DNA from: Burkholderiales bacterium
Lineage (GTDB): Bacteria > Pseudomonadota > Gammaproteobacteria > Burkholderiales > Burkholderiaceae_C
DNA length: 64,000 bases
Direction: 5' to 3'
NCBI GenBank assembly: GCA_017307855.1
Contig: JAFKGD010000004.1
Span: forward strand, 248,001 to 312,000
Shown here: one piece after another, positions 46,836 through 55,345 of the stretch
Numbering within the stretch: position 1 is the first letter of the stretch
How the letters are laid out: each line of letters begins with the position of its first letter
The notes under the pieces: generated by a model
What the model saw: only the letters and a program-made list of their open reading frames with translations
The model's database searches: none
Told to the model about the DNA's origin: nothing
Position numbers and translations under genes: made by a program

Positions 46836-47818
46836 AAATCGAAGGCGCCAACCGGGCGGCCGACGTGCGCCGCGCGGTCGCCGATGTGGCTGCGCGCCTG
46901 AGGCTGGACGAAACCACGGCCGGCCGCGCGGCCCTGGTGGGCACCGAGATGGCCACCAACATCGCCAAGTACGGCAAGCGCGGCAGCGTGGCGGTGGATG
47001 CGTTCGACGACCGCGATGGCGTGGGCGTGCAGTTGCTGGCCACCGACAGCGGCCCCGGCATCGCGAATTTTGAGCTGGCCGCACGCGATGGCCATTCCAC
47101 CGGCGGCAGCCTGGGCCTGGGTCTGGGCGTGCTGCGGCGCAATGCGGATGTCTTCGACCACTACTCGGTCGAGCAGCGCGGCGCGGCCCTCCTCGCGCGC
47201 GTGCGGCGGCCCGGCAGCGAGCCCGCGCGCGCACCCGGACGGCTGGACATCGGCTGGCGCATGTCGCCCAAGCCGGGGCAGGAACAATCCGGCGACAACT
47301 GGACCGCCAAGCGTGCCGGCCGCTGGCAGCGCGTGAGCGTGATCGACGGCTTGGGCCATGGCCCGCTGGCGGCCACCGCATCGGCCGAGGCCGTGGCGGC
47401 GGTGCAGGCCTCAATGGAGCGCGACGGACCCGAGGACGTGCTGGCCGCCGCCCACCGCCAGCTCAAGAACACGCGCGGCGCCGTGATGTCCGTGGTTGAC
47501 GTCGACACCGCCAGCGGCGTCGTGCGCTTCGCGGGCATCGGCAACATCACAGGACTGATCTGGAGTGCCGCGCGCGCGCAGCACCTGCTGCCGGCCGAGG
47601 GCATCGTGGGCTACAACATGCAGCGGCTGCGCACGCACGAGTACCGCTGGGCCCCCAATGCCGTGCTGGTGCTGGCCAGCGACGGCCTGTCGTCGCGCCT
47701 GCAGTTCGAGCCGGCGCTGATGAGCCGCCACCCGGCACTGATCGCGGGCGTGCTGTTCCGCGACCACCTGCGCACCACTGACGATGCCACCGTGGTGGTC
47801 GCGAAGGTCGTTGCATGA
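46820..47818 (+). CDS. RsbT-like ATPase fused to RsbX-like PP2C phosphatase
   Basis: 332 residues. Residues 1-135 are a second anti-sigma-type GHKL domain (GTEMATNIAKYGKRG; TDSGPGIANFE; GGSLGLGLGVLRR). Residues 140-332 are a SpoIIE/RsbX-type PP2C phosphatase with metal Asp motifs SGDNW, VIDGLGHGPLAA, GIGNITG, LASDGLSSR and TDDATVVV all intact. It should reset RsbR/RsbS by dephosphorylation. The ATG lies 16 bp inside rsbT. In Bacillus RsbX is a separate protein, so the fused ATPase is notable. Confidence 0.9.
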   Translation: METSVEIEGANRAADVRRAVADVAARLRLDETTAGRAALVGTEMATNIAKYGKRGSVAVDAFDDRDGVGVQLLATDSGPGIANFELAARDGHSTGGSLGLGLGVLRRNADVFDHYSVEQRGAALLARVRRPGSEPARAPGRLDIGWRMSPKPGQEQSGDNWTAKRAGRWQRVSVIDGLGHGPLAATASAEAVAAVQASMERDGPEDVLAAAHRQLKNTRGAVMSVVDVDTASGVVRFAGIGNITGLIWSAARAQHLLPAEGIVGYNMQRLRTHEYRWAPNAVLVLASDGLSSRLQFEPALMSRHPALIAGVLFRDHLRTTDDATVVVAKVVA

Positions 47819-49080
47819 AGCAGCACCCGCTGGTCACCACGCGCGTCACCGGTGCTCAGTTGCTGAACGTGCGCGATCGCGCGCGGCAGATCGCCGGCCT
47901 GTTCCAGCTCGACCGGCTGCAGACCACACGCTTCGTGACGGCGGTATCCGAGATCGCGCGCAATACCGCCGACTACGCCGTCGAAGGCACGGCGTCGTTC
48001 TTCTTCGAGGAAGCCGCGCACCGCGACGCGCCCCAGTACGTGGGGGTGACGCTGGCCGACAAGGGCCCGGGCATCGAGCGCGCGGACGACCTGCTGGCGG
48101 GCGCGCGAACGGCCCATGGCGCTGTGCCGGTGGGCCTGGCGGGCGCGCGCCGGCTGGTCGACGTGTTCGCCATCGACACGGCCCCCGGTCGCGGCACGAC
48201 GGTCACGCTGCGCATGGCCCTGCCCCGCGCGGCCGGCACCGTCGAGGTGAAGGCGCTGTCGCGCATGATGGACGACCTGACGCGCCAGCGGCCCCCCTCG
48301 GCGCTGGAAGAACTGGAGCGCCAGAACCGCGAGATGCTCGCAACGCTCGACGAACTGCGCGTGCGGCAGACCGAACTGCAGCGCGCTGACGAACGGAAGA
48401 ACAATTTCCTCGCCATGCTGGCGCACGAGTTGCGCACGCCGCTGGGCACGCTGCAGATGATGCTGGAGATCATCGCGCGCAACCCGCAGATCGGTGCCGA
48501 CGAGCTGGAACGCCGGCGCGCCGTGATGGCGCGGCAGACCGAACAGATGACGCGGCTGGTGGCCGACCTGATGGATGTCTCGCGCGTCAGCCAGGGCAAG
48601 GTCGAGCTGGCCCGCGTGCCCATCGAAATCAACGAACTCGTCGCTCAATCGGTGGAGGCCGTCACGGGCATGATCGGCGCGCGCCATCACCAGCTGCACA
48701 TCGATGCCAGCCCGGTGGAGCTCTGGTCGGTGGGCGATCCCGCCCGACTGCGCCAGGTATTCACCAACCTGCTGCAGAACGCTGCGCGCTACACGCCCGA
48801 CGGCGGCGAGATACGCGTCGGACTGTCCCGTGAAGGCGCCAGCGCCGTGATTCGCGTGGCCGACAACGGCGTGGGCATCGAGCCCGACACCATGCCGCAC
48901 ATCTTCGACCTCTTCGTGCAGGGCCATCCCGGCGCGGTGGAGGGCCACAGTGGCCTGGGCATTGGTCTGACGCTGGTCCGCCGGCTGGTAGGCGAACATG
49001 GAGGCGAGGTGATGGCAGAGAGTGCGGGCCAAGGCAAGGGCAGCACATTCACCGTCCGGATTCCCCTGACCACGACATGA
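47815..49080 (+). CDS. RsbT-like ATPase fused to a sensor histidine kinase
   Basis: 421 residues. Residues 1-145 are a third RsbT-like GHKL domain (FVTAVSEIARNTADYAVEG; LADKGPGIERADDLL; VGLAGARRLVDVF). A coiled linker leads to HisKA (NFLAMLAHELRTPLGTLQMM) and a classical HATPase (NLLQNAARYTPDGG; GLGIGLTLVRRLVGEHGG). No membrane segment. The N-terminal domain probably docks to the stressosome in place of a sensor, passing its state into a phosphorelay (inference). ATGA overlap with the phosphatase gene. Confidence 0.92.
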   Translation: MKQHPLVTTRVTGAQLLNVRDRARQIAGLFQLDRLQTTRFVTAVSEIARNTADYAVEGTASFFFEEAAHRDAPQYVGVTLADKGPGIERADDLLAGARTAHGAVPVGLAGARRLVDVFAIDTAPGRGTTVTLRMALPRAAGTVEVKALSRMMDDLTRQRPPSALEELERQNREMLATLDELRVRQTELQRADERKNNFLAMLAHELRTPLGTLQMMLEIIARNPQIGADELERRRAVMARQTEQMTRLVADLMDVSRVSQGKVELARVPIEINELVAQSVEAVTGMIGARHHQLHIDASPVELWSVGDPARLRQVFTNLLQNAARYTPDGGEIRVGLSREGASAVIRVADNGVGIEPDTMPHIFDLFVQGHPGAVEGHSGLGIGLTLVRRLVGEHGGEVMAESAGQGKGSTFTVRIPLTTT

Positions 49081-49499
49081 ACACCGATCTCCCGGTCCCC
49101 CCTGCGACGCAAGCCGACACTCGCCCGATGACGGTGCTGGTGGTGGATGATTCCGTCGCTTCCGCCCAGGCCCTGGCCATGGCGCTGGAGATGGACGGCT
49201 ATGTGGCGCATGTCGCTTTCACCGGGCAGTCCGCGCTGGCCGAAGCCAGCACGCACCGGCCCGATTGCGTGCTGCTGGACTTCGGTCTCGACGACATGGA
49301 CGGGCTGCAACTCGCCCGCACGCTGCGCGAGCGCCACGGCGACGATGTCGTGATGATCATGATCACCGGATGGGATACGACACAGGAGCGCGTGGGCGAA
49401 GCCGCCGCGCTGGTCGACCACCACTTCACGAAGCCGCTCGATCTCAACCGACTGCGGCGCATCCTGCCGCCGATCGGCCCGCCGAGGGCCGCGGGATGA
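49077..49499 (+). CDS. Single-domain response regulator
   Basis: 140 residues, REC only: acidic pair in VVDDSVASAQ, phosphoacceptor in LLDFGLDDMDG, Thr in MIMITG and Lys in HHFTKPLDLN. Without an output domain it must act by phosphotransfer or protein contact. The ATG overlaps the stop codon of the histidine kinase gene (ATGA), so it is the likely direct phosphoacceptor. Confidence 0.93.
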   Translation: MNTDLPVPPATQADTRPMTVLVVDDSVASAQALAMALEMDGYVAHVAFTGQSALAEASTHRPDCVLLDFGLDDMDGLQLARTLRERHGDDVVMIMITGWDTTQERVGEAAALVDHHFTKPLDLNRLRRILPPIGPPRAAG

Positions 49500-49882
49500 G
49501 CGCGCTGCACAACGTGGACATCGTCGTGGTGGACGACGACGCCGAGGCGGCGCAGACCCTGGCTGAACTTCTGCAGACCGATGGCTACGCCGTACGCAGC
49601 GCCAGCAGCGGGGCCGAGGCGCTGCAGCTCATCATGGAGCGCCGGCCGCTGGGAGTGTTGCTGGACGTCGACATGCCGGCCATCAACGGCTACCAGCTCG
49701 CGCGGCGCCTGCGCGAGCATTTCGCCGGCGACCTCGTACTGATCGCATTCACGGGCCTGGGCGACGAGGCCGCCCTGGTTCAGCAGACCTTGCCGCTGGT
49801 GGACGACTTCCTGCGCAAACCGGTGGATCCGAAACAGTTGCGCAAGATCTTCCCGCAGCTGGGGGGGTCGAGTCCTACATGA
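49496..49882 (+). CDS. Second single-domain response regulator
   Basis: 128 residues, REC only: VVVDDDAEAAQ, phosphoacceptor in VLLDVDMPAINGYQ, Thr in LIAFTG and Lys in DDFLRKPVDPKQL. Last gene of the stressosome operon, again joined by ATGA. The pair of REC-only proteins could compete for phosphate or one may be a sink. No DNA-binding output is encoded here. Confidence 0.92.
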   Translation: MSALHNVDIVVVDDDAEAAQTLAELLQTDGYAVRSASSGAEALQLIMERRPLGVLLDVDMPAINGYQLARRLREHFAGDLVLIAFTGLGDEAALVQQTLPLVDDFLRKPVDPKQLRKIFPQLGGSSPT

Positions 49883-49959
49883 GTCACCTGCTCCGAACTA
49901 CGAACCGGACGATGCGCCACGCGGAAGATTCGTTCCGTTCGCAACCCAAGGAGATCAGC

Positions 49960-50352
49960 ATGAACGCAAAACTCACCCTCGTCGCTTCGCTCATCGCCGC
50001 CTCGTCGATGTTCTCGGCCCACGCCATGACCAAGGCCGAATACGACGCCGCCAAGGACCGCATCGAGCAGACGCACAAGGCCGACAAGAAGGCTTGCGAC
50101 GCCATGAAGGACAACGCCAAGGACGTGTGCGAGAAAGAAGCCGACGGCAAGGAAAAGATCGCCAAGGCCGAACTCGAGCAGTCGTACAAGCCCAGCGACC
50201 GCAACGCCCGCAAGGTGCAGGAAGTGCGCGCCGACACCACCTATGACATCGCCAAGGAAAAGTGCGATGACATGAACGGCGATGCCAAGAAGTCGTGCGA
50301 GAACGACGCCAAGGCCGCGCGCGACACCGCCAAGCGCAATCTCAAGGGTTGA
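49960..50352 (+). CDS. Small periplasmic Lys/Asp-rich helical protein
   Basis: 130 residues. A Sec signal (MNAKLTLVASLIAASSMFSAHA) is followed by a long charged region made of Lys, Asp and Ala with repeated ACDAMK/CEKEA/CDDMN segments that carry four spaced cysteines. Such proteins in Burkholderiales are abundant and often stress-induced; no biochemical role is established. AAGGAG precedes ATG 49960, GTCCTAC is at 49872-49878, and a strong terminator follows. Confidence 0.85.
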   Translation: MNAKLTLVASLIAASSMFSAHAMTKAEYDAAKDRIEQTHKADKKACDAMKDNAKDVCEKEADGKEKIAKAELEQSYKPSDRNARKVQEVRADTTYDIAKEKCDDMNGDAKKSCENDAKAARDTAKRNLKG

Positions 50353-50373
50353 GGCCTGACCGCCTTCGATCGA

Positions 50374-50399
50374 AGCCCCGCAGCCGCGGGGCTTTTTGT
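50374..50399 (+). terminator. Rho-independent terminator
   Basis: AGCCCCGC (50374-50381) and GCGGGGCT (50386-50393) form a perfect 8-bp stem with a four-base loop, followed by TTTT. It ends the periplasmic-protein message and is the clearest intrinsic terminator in the window. Confidence 0.9.
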
Positions 50400-50438
50400 T
50401 GCCCTGCCCTCCAACGCCAGATCCGGAAGACCCCAGCC

Positions 50439-51230
50439 ATGCGCCTGCTCGTGCGAAGCCACGTCGAACTCGAATGCGAGGATGTCTGCCCGACCGTCGC
50501 CATGCTGCGGCCGTCGAGCGGCGACGCCCAGTGGGTCGTGTCGCAAAGCTACGAGATGGCGCCGTGGATCCGCGCCAGCGAATACACCGATTCCTTCGGC
50601 AACGTGTGCCAGCGCTTCACGCTGCCCGAAGGCATCTCGACGATCGATGTGCAGTCGCAGGTGGTGGTGGCCGACGACATCAACGACTCGGAAGACGACG
50701 GCTTCGTGCTGATCGACGAGTTGCCCACGGACTGCCTGATGTACCTGCTGCCCAGCCGATACTGCCCTGCCGACGCCGCGATCGAGCGCGCCTGGGAGAT
50801 CGTGGGCAAGGCCACGCCCGGCTTCGGCCAGGTCATGGCGATCAGCAACTGGATCCGGAAGAACATCACCTACCGGTACGGCGTGAGCACCGAGAGCACC
50901 GGTGCGTTCGAGACGATGGAAGCCCGCGCCGGCGTGTGCCGTGACTTCTCGCACGTCGCCATCACGCTGTGCCGGGCGCTGCGCATCCCCGCGCGTTATG
51001 TGTCGGGCTACCTGCACAAGCTCGACCCGATGGACATGCACGCCTGGTTCGAAGCCTACGTCGGCGGCTCGTGGCACACCTTCGACGCCACCCAGGCCAC
51101 ACGCGAGCCGGGCCGCGTGGTGGTTTCCTACGGTCGCGACGCGGCCGACGTGGCCTTCCTGTCCAACTACGGGCCGATGAAGGTGAACGCGATGAAGGTG
51201 AGTGTGGAGAAGCTGCTGACGGCCGGTTGA
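50439..51230 (+). CDS. Transglutaminase family protein (second paralogue)
   Basis: 263 residues. An N-terminal beta-sandwich (RLLVRSHVELECEDVCPTVAM) precedes the transglutaminase core: Cys in AGVCRDFSHVAITLCRAL, His in MDMHAWFEAYVG and Asp in WHTFDATQ. No signal peptide. It resembles the protein at 6621-7502 but the N-terminal domain differs. ATG 50439 has GGAAG upstream; longer starts would cross the terminator. Function unknown; it is probably a single-gene unit. Confidence 0.9.
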   Translation: MRLLVRSHVELECEDVCPTVAMLRPSSGDAQWVVSQSYEMAPWIRASEYTDSFGNVCQRFTLPEGISTIDVQSQVVVADDINDSEDDGFVLIDELPTDCLMYLLPSRYCPADAAIERAWEIVGKATPGFGQVMAISNWIRKNITYRYGVSTESTGAFETMEARAGVCRDFSHVAITLCRALRIPARYVSGYLHKLDPMDMHAWFEAYVGGSWHTFDATQATREPGRVVVSYGRDAADVAFLSNYGPMKVNAMKVSVEKLLTAG

Positions 51231-51338
51231 TCCGCCGGCAATCCAGCCCCGCCGGCGCGCTCGCCGGCCATGGAAACAGGCCGGCCGCGCATCAATTTCT
51301 TACGAACGCGAATCGCTCGCATTACAATGCGGGCCGTC

Positions 51339-51680
51339 ATGCGTCGTTGGCTTTTCGCGTTGTTCACTCTCCATTTCTGCCTGAGCGTCGGGATGTTCTC
51401 GTTCGCCCACGCGGATGTGCAGGGCGTGCTGGACCATGCGCACGCCGCGCAGGCCGTGCACGCCGACGCCCCCGACATGCTGGATGTGCTCGCCCAGATG
51501 GACGAGGCCGAGCACGGCCTGTCGGACGGCCACGCCGACATTCCCGAGTTCATCCCCACTGACGCCGTCCTCGCCCTGCCGTCCACGGTAGCGGTGTATC
51601 GCACGGCCGTCCTGCACGGCCGCGCATCGCCTCCTCTGGCCGGACTCGACCGCCCTCCGATCCTGCCCTGCGTGGCCTGA
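51339..51680 (+). CDS. Small exported His-rich protein ahead of TonB receptor
   Basis: 113 residues. A signal peptide (RRWLFALFTLHFCLSVGMFS) is followed by a His/Asp-rich stretch (VLDHAHAAQAVHADAPDMLD; EAEHGLSDGHAD) that could bind metal. It precedes a TonB receptor by about 230 bp, so metal handling is suggested. A -10-like TACAAT at 51323-51328 lies 10 nt before the ATG and no Shine-Dalgarno is seen. The gap 51681-51908 holds no recognisable element. Confidence 0.62.
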   Translation: MRRWLFALFTLHFCLSVGMFSFAHADVQGVLDHAHAAQAVHADAPDMLDVLAQMDEAEHGLSDGHADIPEFIPTDAVLALPSTVAVYRTAVLHGRASPPLAGLDRPPILPCVA

Positions 51681-51908
51681 GGCCGCGGCCGGGCTCCTGC
51701 GCCCGCAGCCCCGGCGTCTGCGCCACCTGATCCGGTGAGCCGCGCGCCAGCGCGCCGCCGCCGTCCTTGCCCGCGTCCGTCGCGGTGCGCTCTCCTTTTT
51801 CCTCGCGTTCCTTCCGCCAGCAAACCTGGTCGCGGGCCTTGCCCGCGCACTCCGGCCAGCCAGCCATTCCGAAGCTCTGTGTCCCGTTTCTCCAACCAGG
51901 TTTGCACC

Positions 51909-54107
51909 ATGACTGATCACACGAAACCGTCCCGTCCCCTTCCCGCATTCGCGCTGCGCCTCACGGCTCTGGCCGCGTTCGGCGCCTGCGCCGGCACCGC
52001 ACTGGCGCAGGCCACGACCGCCACCGATGTGGCGCTGCCCGAAGTGGTGGTCTCCGCCTCCGGCTTCGAGCAGGACGTGCGGCAGGCGCCCGCTTCCATC
52101 TCGGTGGTCACGCGCCAGGAACTCGAAACCCGCCAGTACCGCGACTTGGCCGAAGCGCTGCAGAACGTGGAAGGCATCGACGTGGGCGGCGGCACCGGCA
52201 AGACCGGCGGGCTGGACATCAGCATCCGCGGCATGCCCAGCGAATACACGCTGATCCTCATCGACGGCCGCCGCCAGAACGTGGCCGGCGACGTGACGCC
52301 CAACGGCTTCGGCGCCGCGCACACCAGCCTGATCCCGCCGCTGGCCGCCATCGAGCGCATCGAAGTCATCCGCGGCCCGATGTCCACGCTCTACGGCTCA
52401 GACGCCATGGGCGGCGTCATCAACATCATCACGCGCAAGGTGGCCAGGCAATGGGGCGGGCAGGTGTCGGCGCAGGTCGGCATTCCGGAAGACGGCAGCT
52501 GGGGCCAGCAGTACCGCGGCAACTTCTATCTCTCCGGCCCCATCAAGCAGGACATGCTGGGCCTGGCCATCCGCGGCGACGTGTACGAGCGCGGCACATC
52601 GGATTTCGTCCTCGCGCCGGGCGCCACGCCGCCCGCGGGCGCCCGCAACCCGGCACCCGCCAAGAGCCGCCAGCACACGCTGGGCGCTCGCCTCACGCTC
52701 ACGCCATCGCGCCAACACGACCTGTGGCTCGACGTGGAACAAGGCCGCACCTGGTACGACAACAGCGACGGGCGCCTGGGCAACCGCGACGCCCTCACCA
52801 ACCTGCTGGGCAACAACCCGCCCGGTTACCGCGACTCGCTGCGCTTCAACCGCGACCAGATCGCCCTGGGCCACACGGCGCGGCTGGGCATCGGCCTGCT
52901 GGAAAGCAGCCTGATGCGCAACGTGACCGAAACCATCGGCCGCACCATCCCCGGCGGTGCCGTGCCGGCGGGCGATCCGCGCCGGGGCACGCACCGCGAG
53001 CTCGAAACCACCAACACCGTGCTCGACACCAAGCTGGTGGCGCCGCTGGGCGAGTCGCACGTCGTGACCGTGGGCGGCCAGTGGTGGGACGCGGAACTGG
53101 TCGACGGCCTGCTGCCGCAGACGCACAGCCAGACCATGTGGTCGCTGTTCGCCGAAGACGAATGGAAGCTCGGCAACAACCTCACGGCCACGCTCGGCGC
53201 CCGCTATGACGACCACAGCACCTTCGGCGGCCACGTCAGCCCGCGTGCGTACCTCGTCTGGAACGCCCAGCCGACGCTCACCATCAAGGGCGGCGTCAGC
53301 CGCGGCTTCCGCGCGCCGCGCCTGAACCAGCTGATCGACGGCGTGAGCGGCGTGAGCGGCCAGGGCGCGACGATCAACATCGGCAATCCGACGCTCAAGC
53401 CCGAGACCAGCACCAGCACCGAGGTGTCGGCGATCTTCGACAACCTGCAGGGCGTGAACGCGGCCGTGACGCTGTTCCACAACCAGGTGGACGACAAGAT
53501 CAGCAGCGGCGGCGACTGCGCCACCAACTTCATCTCCAGTTGCGCGGCCAACCCGGCCGCCACCTACTCGATCAACGTCGACGAAGCGCGGACCTGGGGG
53601 CTGGAGCTGAGCACCCGCCTGAAGCTCTCGCCGCAGTGGTCGGTACGCGCCGGCTACACCTGGACGAACAGCGAAGTGATCGAGAACGGCGTGAAGAACG
53701 GGCAGCTGGCCAACACGGCCAAGCACCTGCTCAACGCGCAGCTGGATTACGACCTGAACGACCAGTGGCGCTTCTGGTTCCGCGGCGAATACCGCGGCAA
53801 GAGCCCGCGCTTCACCGGCGATCCGGCGCAGCTGACCGGCAACAACCGCATCATCTACGACACCATCGGCGACATCAACGCCTACGCGCTGTTCCACCTG
53901 GGCGGCTCGTACAAGGTGTCCAGGGCGCTGACGTTCAACGCGAACATCTACAACCTGTTCGACAAGGACTTCCGCACCGCGTACCGCGAGGCACCCACCA
54001 CGCCGACGCCGACCTGGGTCAACCAGTACTTCCAGGGTGGCTCGTCGGTGGCTGGCACGACGCCGGTGGGCCGCACGCTGTGGATCACCGGGATCGTGAC
54101 CTTCTGA
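51909..54107 (+). CDS. TonB-dependent receptor (FepA/CirA type)
   Basis: 732 residues. A signal peptide ends at ALAQA; a TonB-box-like LPEVVVSASG follows, then plug motifs RGMPSEYTLILIDGRRQN and IEVIRGPMSTLYGSDAMGGV typical of catecholate/colicin I receptors. The barrel ends NLFDKDFRT...WITGIVTF with terminal Phe. Ligand unknown; ferric catecholate is the usual class. ATG 51909 is the only start directly before the signal peptide. Confidence 0.91.
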   Translation: MTDHTKPSRPLPAFALRLTALAAFGACAGTALAQATTATDVALPEVVVSASGFEQDVRQAPASISVVTRQELETRQYRDLAEALQNVEGIDVGGGTGKTGGLDISIRGMPSEYTLILIDGRRQNVAGDVTPNGFGAAHTSLIPPLAAIERIEVIRGPMSTLYGSDAMGGVINIITRKVARQWGGQVSAQVGIPEDGSWGQQYRGNFYLSGPIKQDMLGLAIRGDVYERGTSDFVLAPGATPPAGARNPAPAKSRQHTLGARLTLTPSRQHDLWLDVEQGRTWYDNSDGRLGNRDALTNLLGNNPPGYRDSLRFNRDQIALGHTARLGIGLLESSLMRNVTETIGRTIPGGAVPAGDPRRGTHRELETTNTVLDTKLVAPLGESHVVTVGGQWWDAELVDGLLPQTHSQTMWSLFAEDEWKLGNNLTATLGARYDDHSTFGGHVSPRAYLVWNAQPTLTIKGGVSRGFRAPRLNQLIDGVSGVSGQGATINIGNPTLKPETSTSTEVSAIFDNLQGVNAAVTLFHNQVDDKISSGGDCATNFISSCAANPAATYSINVDEARTWGLELSTRLKLSPQWSVRAGYTWTNSEVIENGVKNGQLANTAKHLLNAQLDYDLNDQWRFWFRGEYRGKSPRFTGDPAQLTGNNRIIYDTIGDINAYALFHLGGSYKVSRALTFNANIYNLFDKDFRTAYREAPTTPTPTWVNQYFQGGSSVAGTTPVGRTLWITGIVTF

Positions 54108-54110
54108 GGT

Positions 54111-54129
54111 ACGGCGCGCGGCACGCCGT
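54111..54129. terminator. Hairpin between convergent TonB receptor and pcaL genes
   Basis: ACGGCG (54111-54116) and CGCCGT (54124-54129) pair across seven bases in the short gap between two convergent stop codons. No T tract; weak candidate for bidirectional termination. Confidence 0.35.
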
Positions 54130-55334
54130 CAGTGGCTGGCGTCGAAGCCTTCGGGCTGCGCCAGCCCCTTGTCCTTGAGGATCGCGCCCGCGATGCCGAA
54201 GGCATGGTTGGCGGCGGGCACGCCGCAGTAGATGGCGGCCATCAGGATCGCTTCCTTGATGTCGTCGGGCGACAGGCGCGAATCGTCCTGCGCGTCGAGC
54301 GCGGCGCGCACGTGCAGCGCGAACTCTTCCCACGCGCGCAGGCCCAGCATCATCGACAGCACCATGAAGCGCCGCGTGCGGTCGCCCAGCGCGGGCCGTC
54401 CCCAGATGTCGTTCCAGGCGTGGCGCGTGATGAGTTGCTGGAACTCGCCGTTGAACGCCGTGCGCTGCGCCAGCGAGCGATCGACCCAGGCGTCGCCCAG
54501 TACGCGGCGGCGCTGGCGCAGGCCGCGGTCGTAGTCGTCCTGCACCCGCGCCTGGCCGTCCACGCGGCCGGCCACGAAGGCCAGCAGCAGGCGCGCGAAT
54601 TCGGCCGGCTGCTCGATGGCGCTGATGTGCGAGGCCTGCGCGATCACCGCCAGCTGCGCGCGCGGCACCGCATCGGCGATGGCCTGCGACATGGCGGGCG
54701 GCGTGCCGCCGTCCAGCTCACCCGCGATCACCAGCGTGGGACACGCGATGCGCGCCAGGCCCGCGCGCCAGTCCACATCGCGGATGGCGCGGCAGCAGTC
54801 GGCATAGGCCACGGGATCGGTGGCGCGCAGCACTTCGCGCGCACGCGCCACGGCATCGGGCTGCGCGGCGCGGAAACCCTCGTGGAAGTAACGCGCCATC
54901 ACCATGTCGGCGATGGCGTCCATGCCGCCCTGCGCCACGGCGTCGATGCGCGCGCTCCAGGCGGCGCGCCCGGCCTCGGGATAGAACGCCGTGCTGTTGG
55001 CCACCACCAGGCCGCGCAGCAGATCCGGATGGCGGATGGCCAAGCCCTGCCCCACCATGCCGCCCATCGACAGGCCCACCCACACCACGGGCTCGCGCGC
55101 GACGTCACGCAGGAAGTCGGCCGCCTGCTCCACCAGGCTGTCCATGCTGCACGGCGGCAGCGGTGCGGCAGACCGTCCGTGGCCGGCGTGGTCGAACACC
55201 AGCACGCGCCAGCGCCCGCGCAGCGCGTCGATGACGGGCGCCCAGGCCGTGTGGTCCATGCCCAAGGCATGGCTGAAGACCAGCAGCGGGCCGTCGCCGC
55301 CTGCGTGCGAGAGATGGAAGAGTGGGTTCGACAT
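54129..55334 (-). CDS. pcaL: PcaD-PcaC fusion: 3-oxoadipate enol-lactonase / 4-carboxymuconolactone decarboxylase
   Basis: 401 residues. Residues 1-260 are an alpha/beta hydrolase with nucleophile elbow VGLSMGGMVGQ, an Asp in AGELDGGTP and a late His in QASHISAIEQ, matching 3-oxoadipate enol-lactonase. Residues 275-395 are a CMD domain (GRPALGDRTRRFMVLSMMLG; HVRAAL; AIYCGVPAANHAF) with the decarboxylase Cys/His motif. The fusion does two consecutive steps of the protocatechuate branch. It follows pcaB by 11 bp. Confidence 0.93.
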   Translation of the reverse strand: MSNPLFHLSHAGGDGPLLVFSHALGMDHTAWAPVIDALRGRWRVLVFDHAGHGRSAAPLPPCSMDSLVEQAADFLRDVAREPVVWVGLSMGGMVGQGLAIRHPDLLRGLVVANSTAFYPEAGRAAWSARIDAVAQGGMDAIADMVMARYFHEGFRAAQPDAVARAREVLRATDPVAYADCCRAIRDVDWRAGLARIACPTLVIAGELDGGTPPAMSQAIADAVPRAQLAVIAQASHISAIEQPAEFARLLLAFVAGRVDGQARVQDDYDRGLRQRRRVLGDAWVDRSLAQRTAFNGEFQQLITRHAWNDIWGRPALGDRTRRFMVLSMMLGLRAWEEFALHVRAALDAQDDSRLSPDDIKEAILMAAIYCGVPAANHAFGIAGAILKDKGLAQPEGFDASH

Positions 55335-55345
55335 GGCCGGTGAGG

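Noticed and set aside
51290-51335. Fur box before the His-rich protein / TonB receptor
   Set aside because: GAATCGCTCGCATT gives only a poor match to the Fur 7-1-7 consensus.
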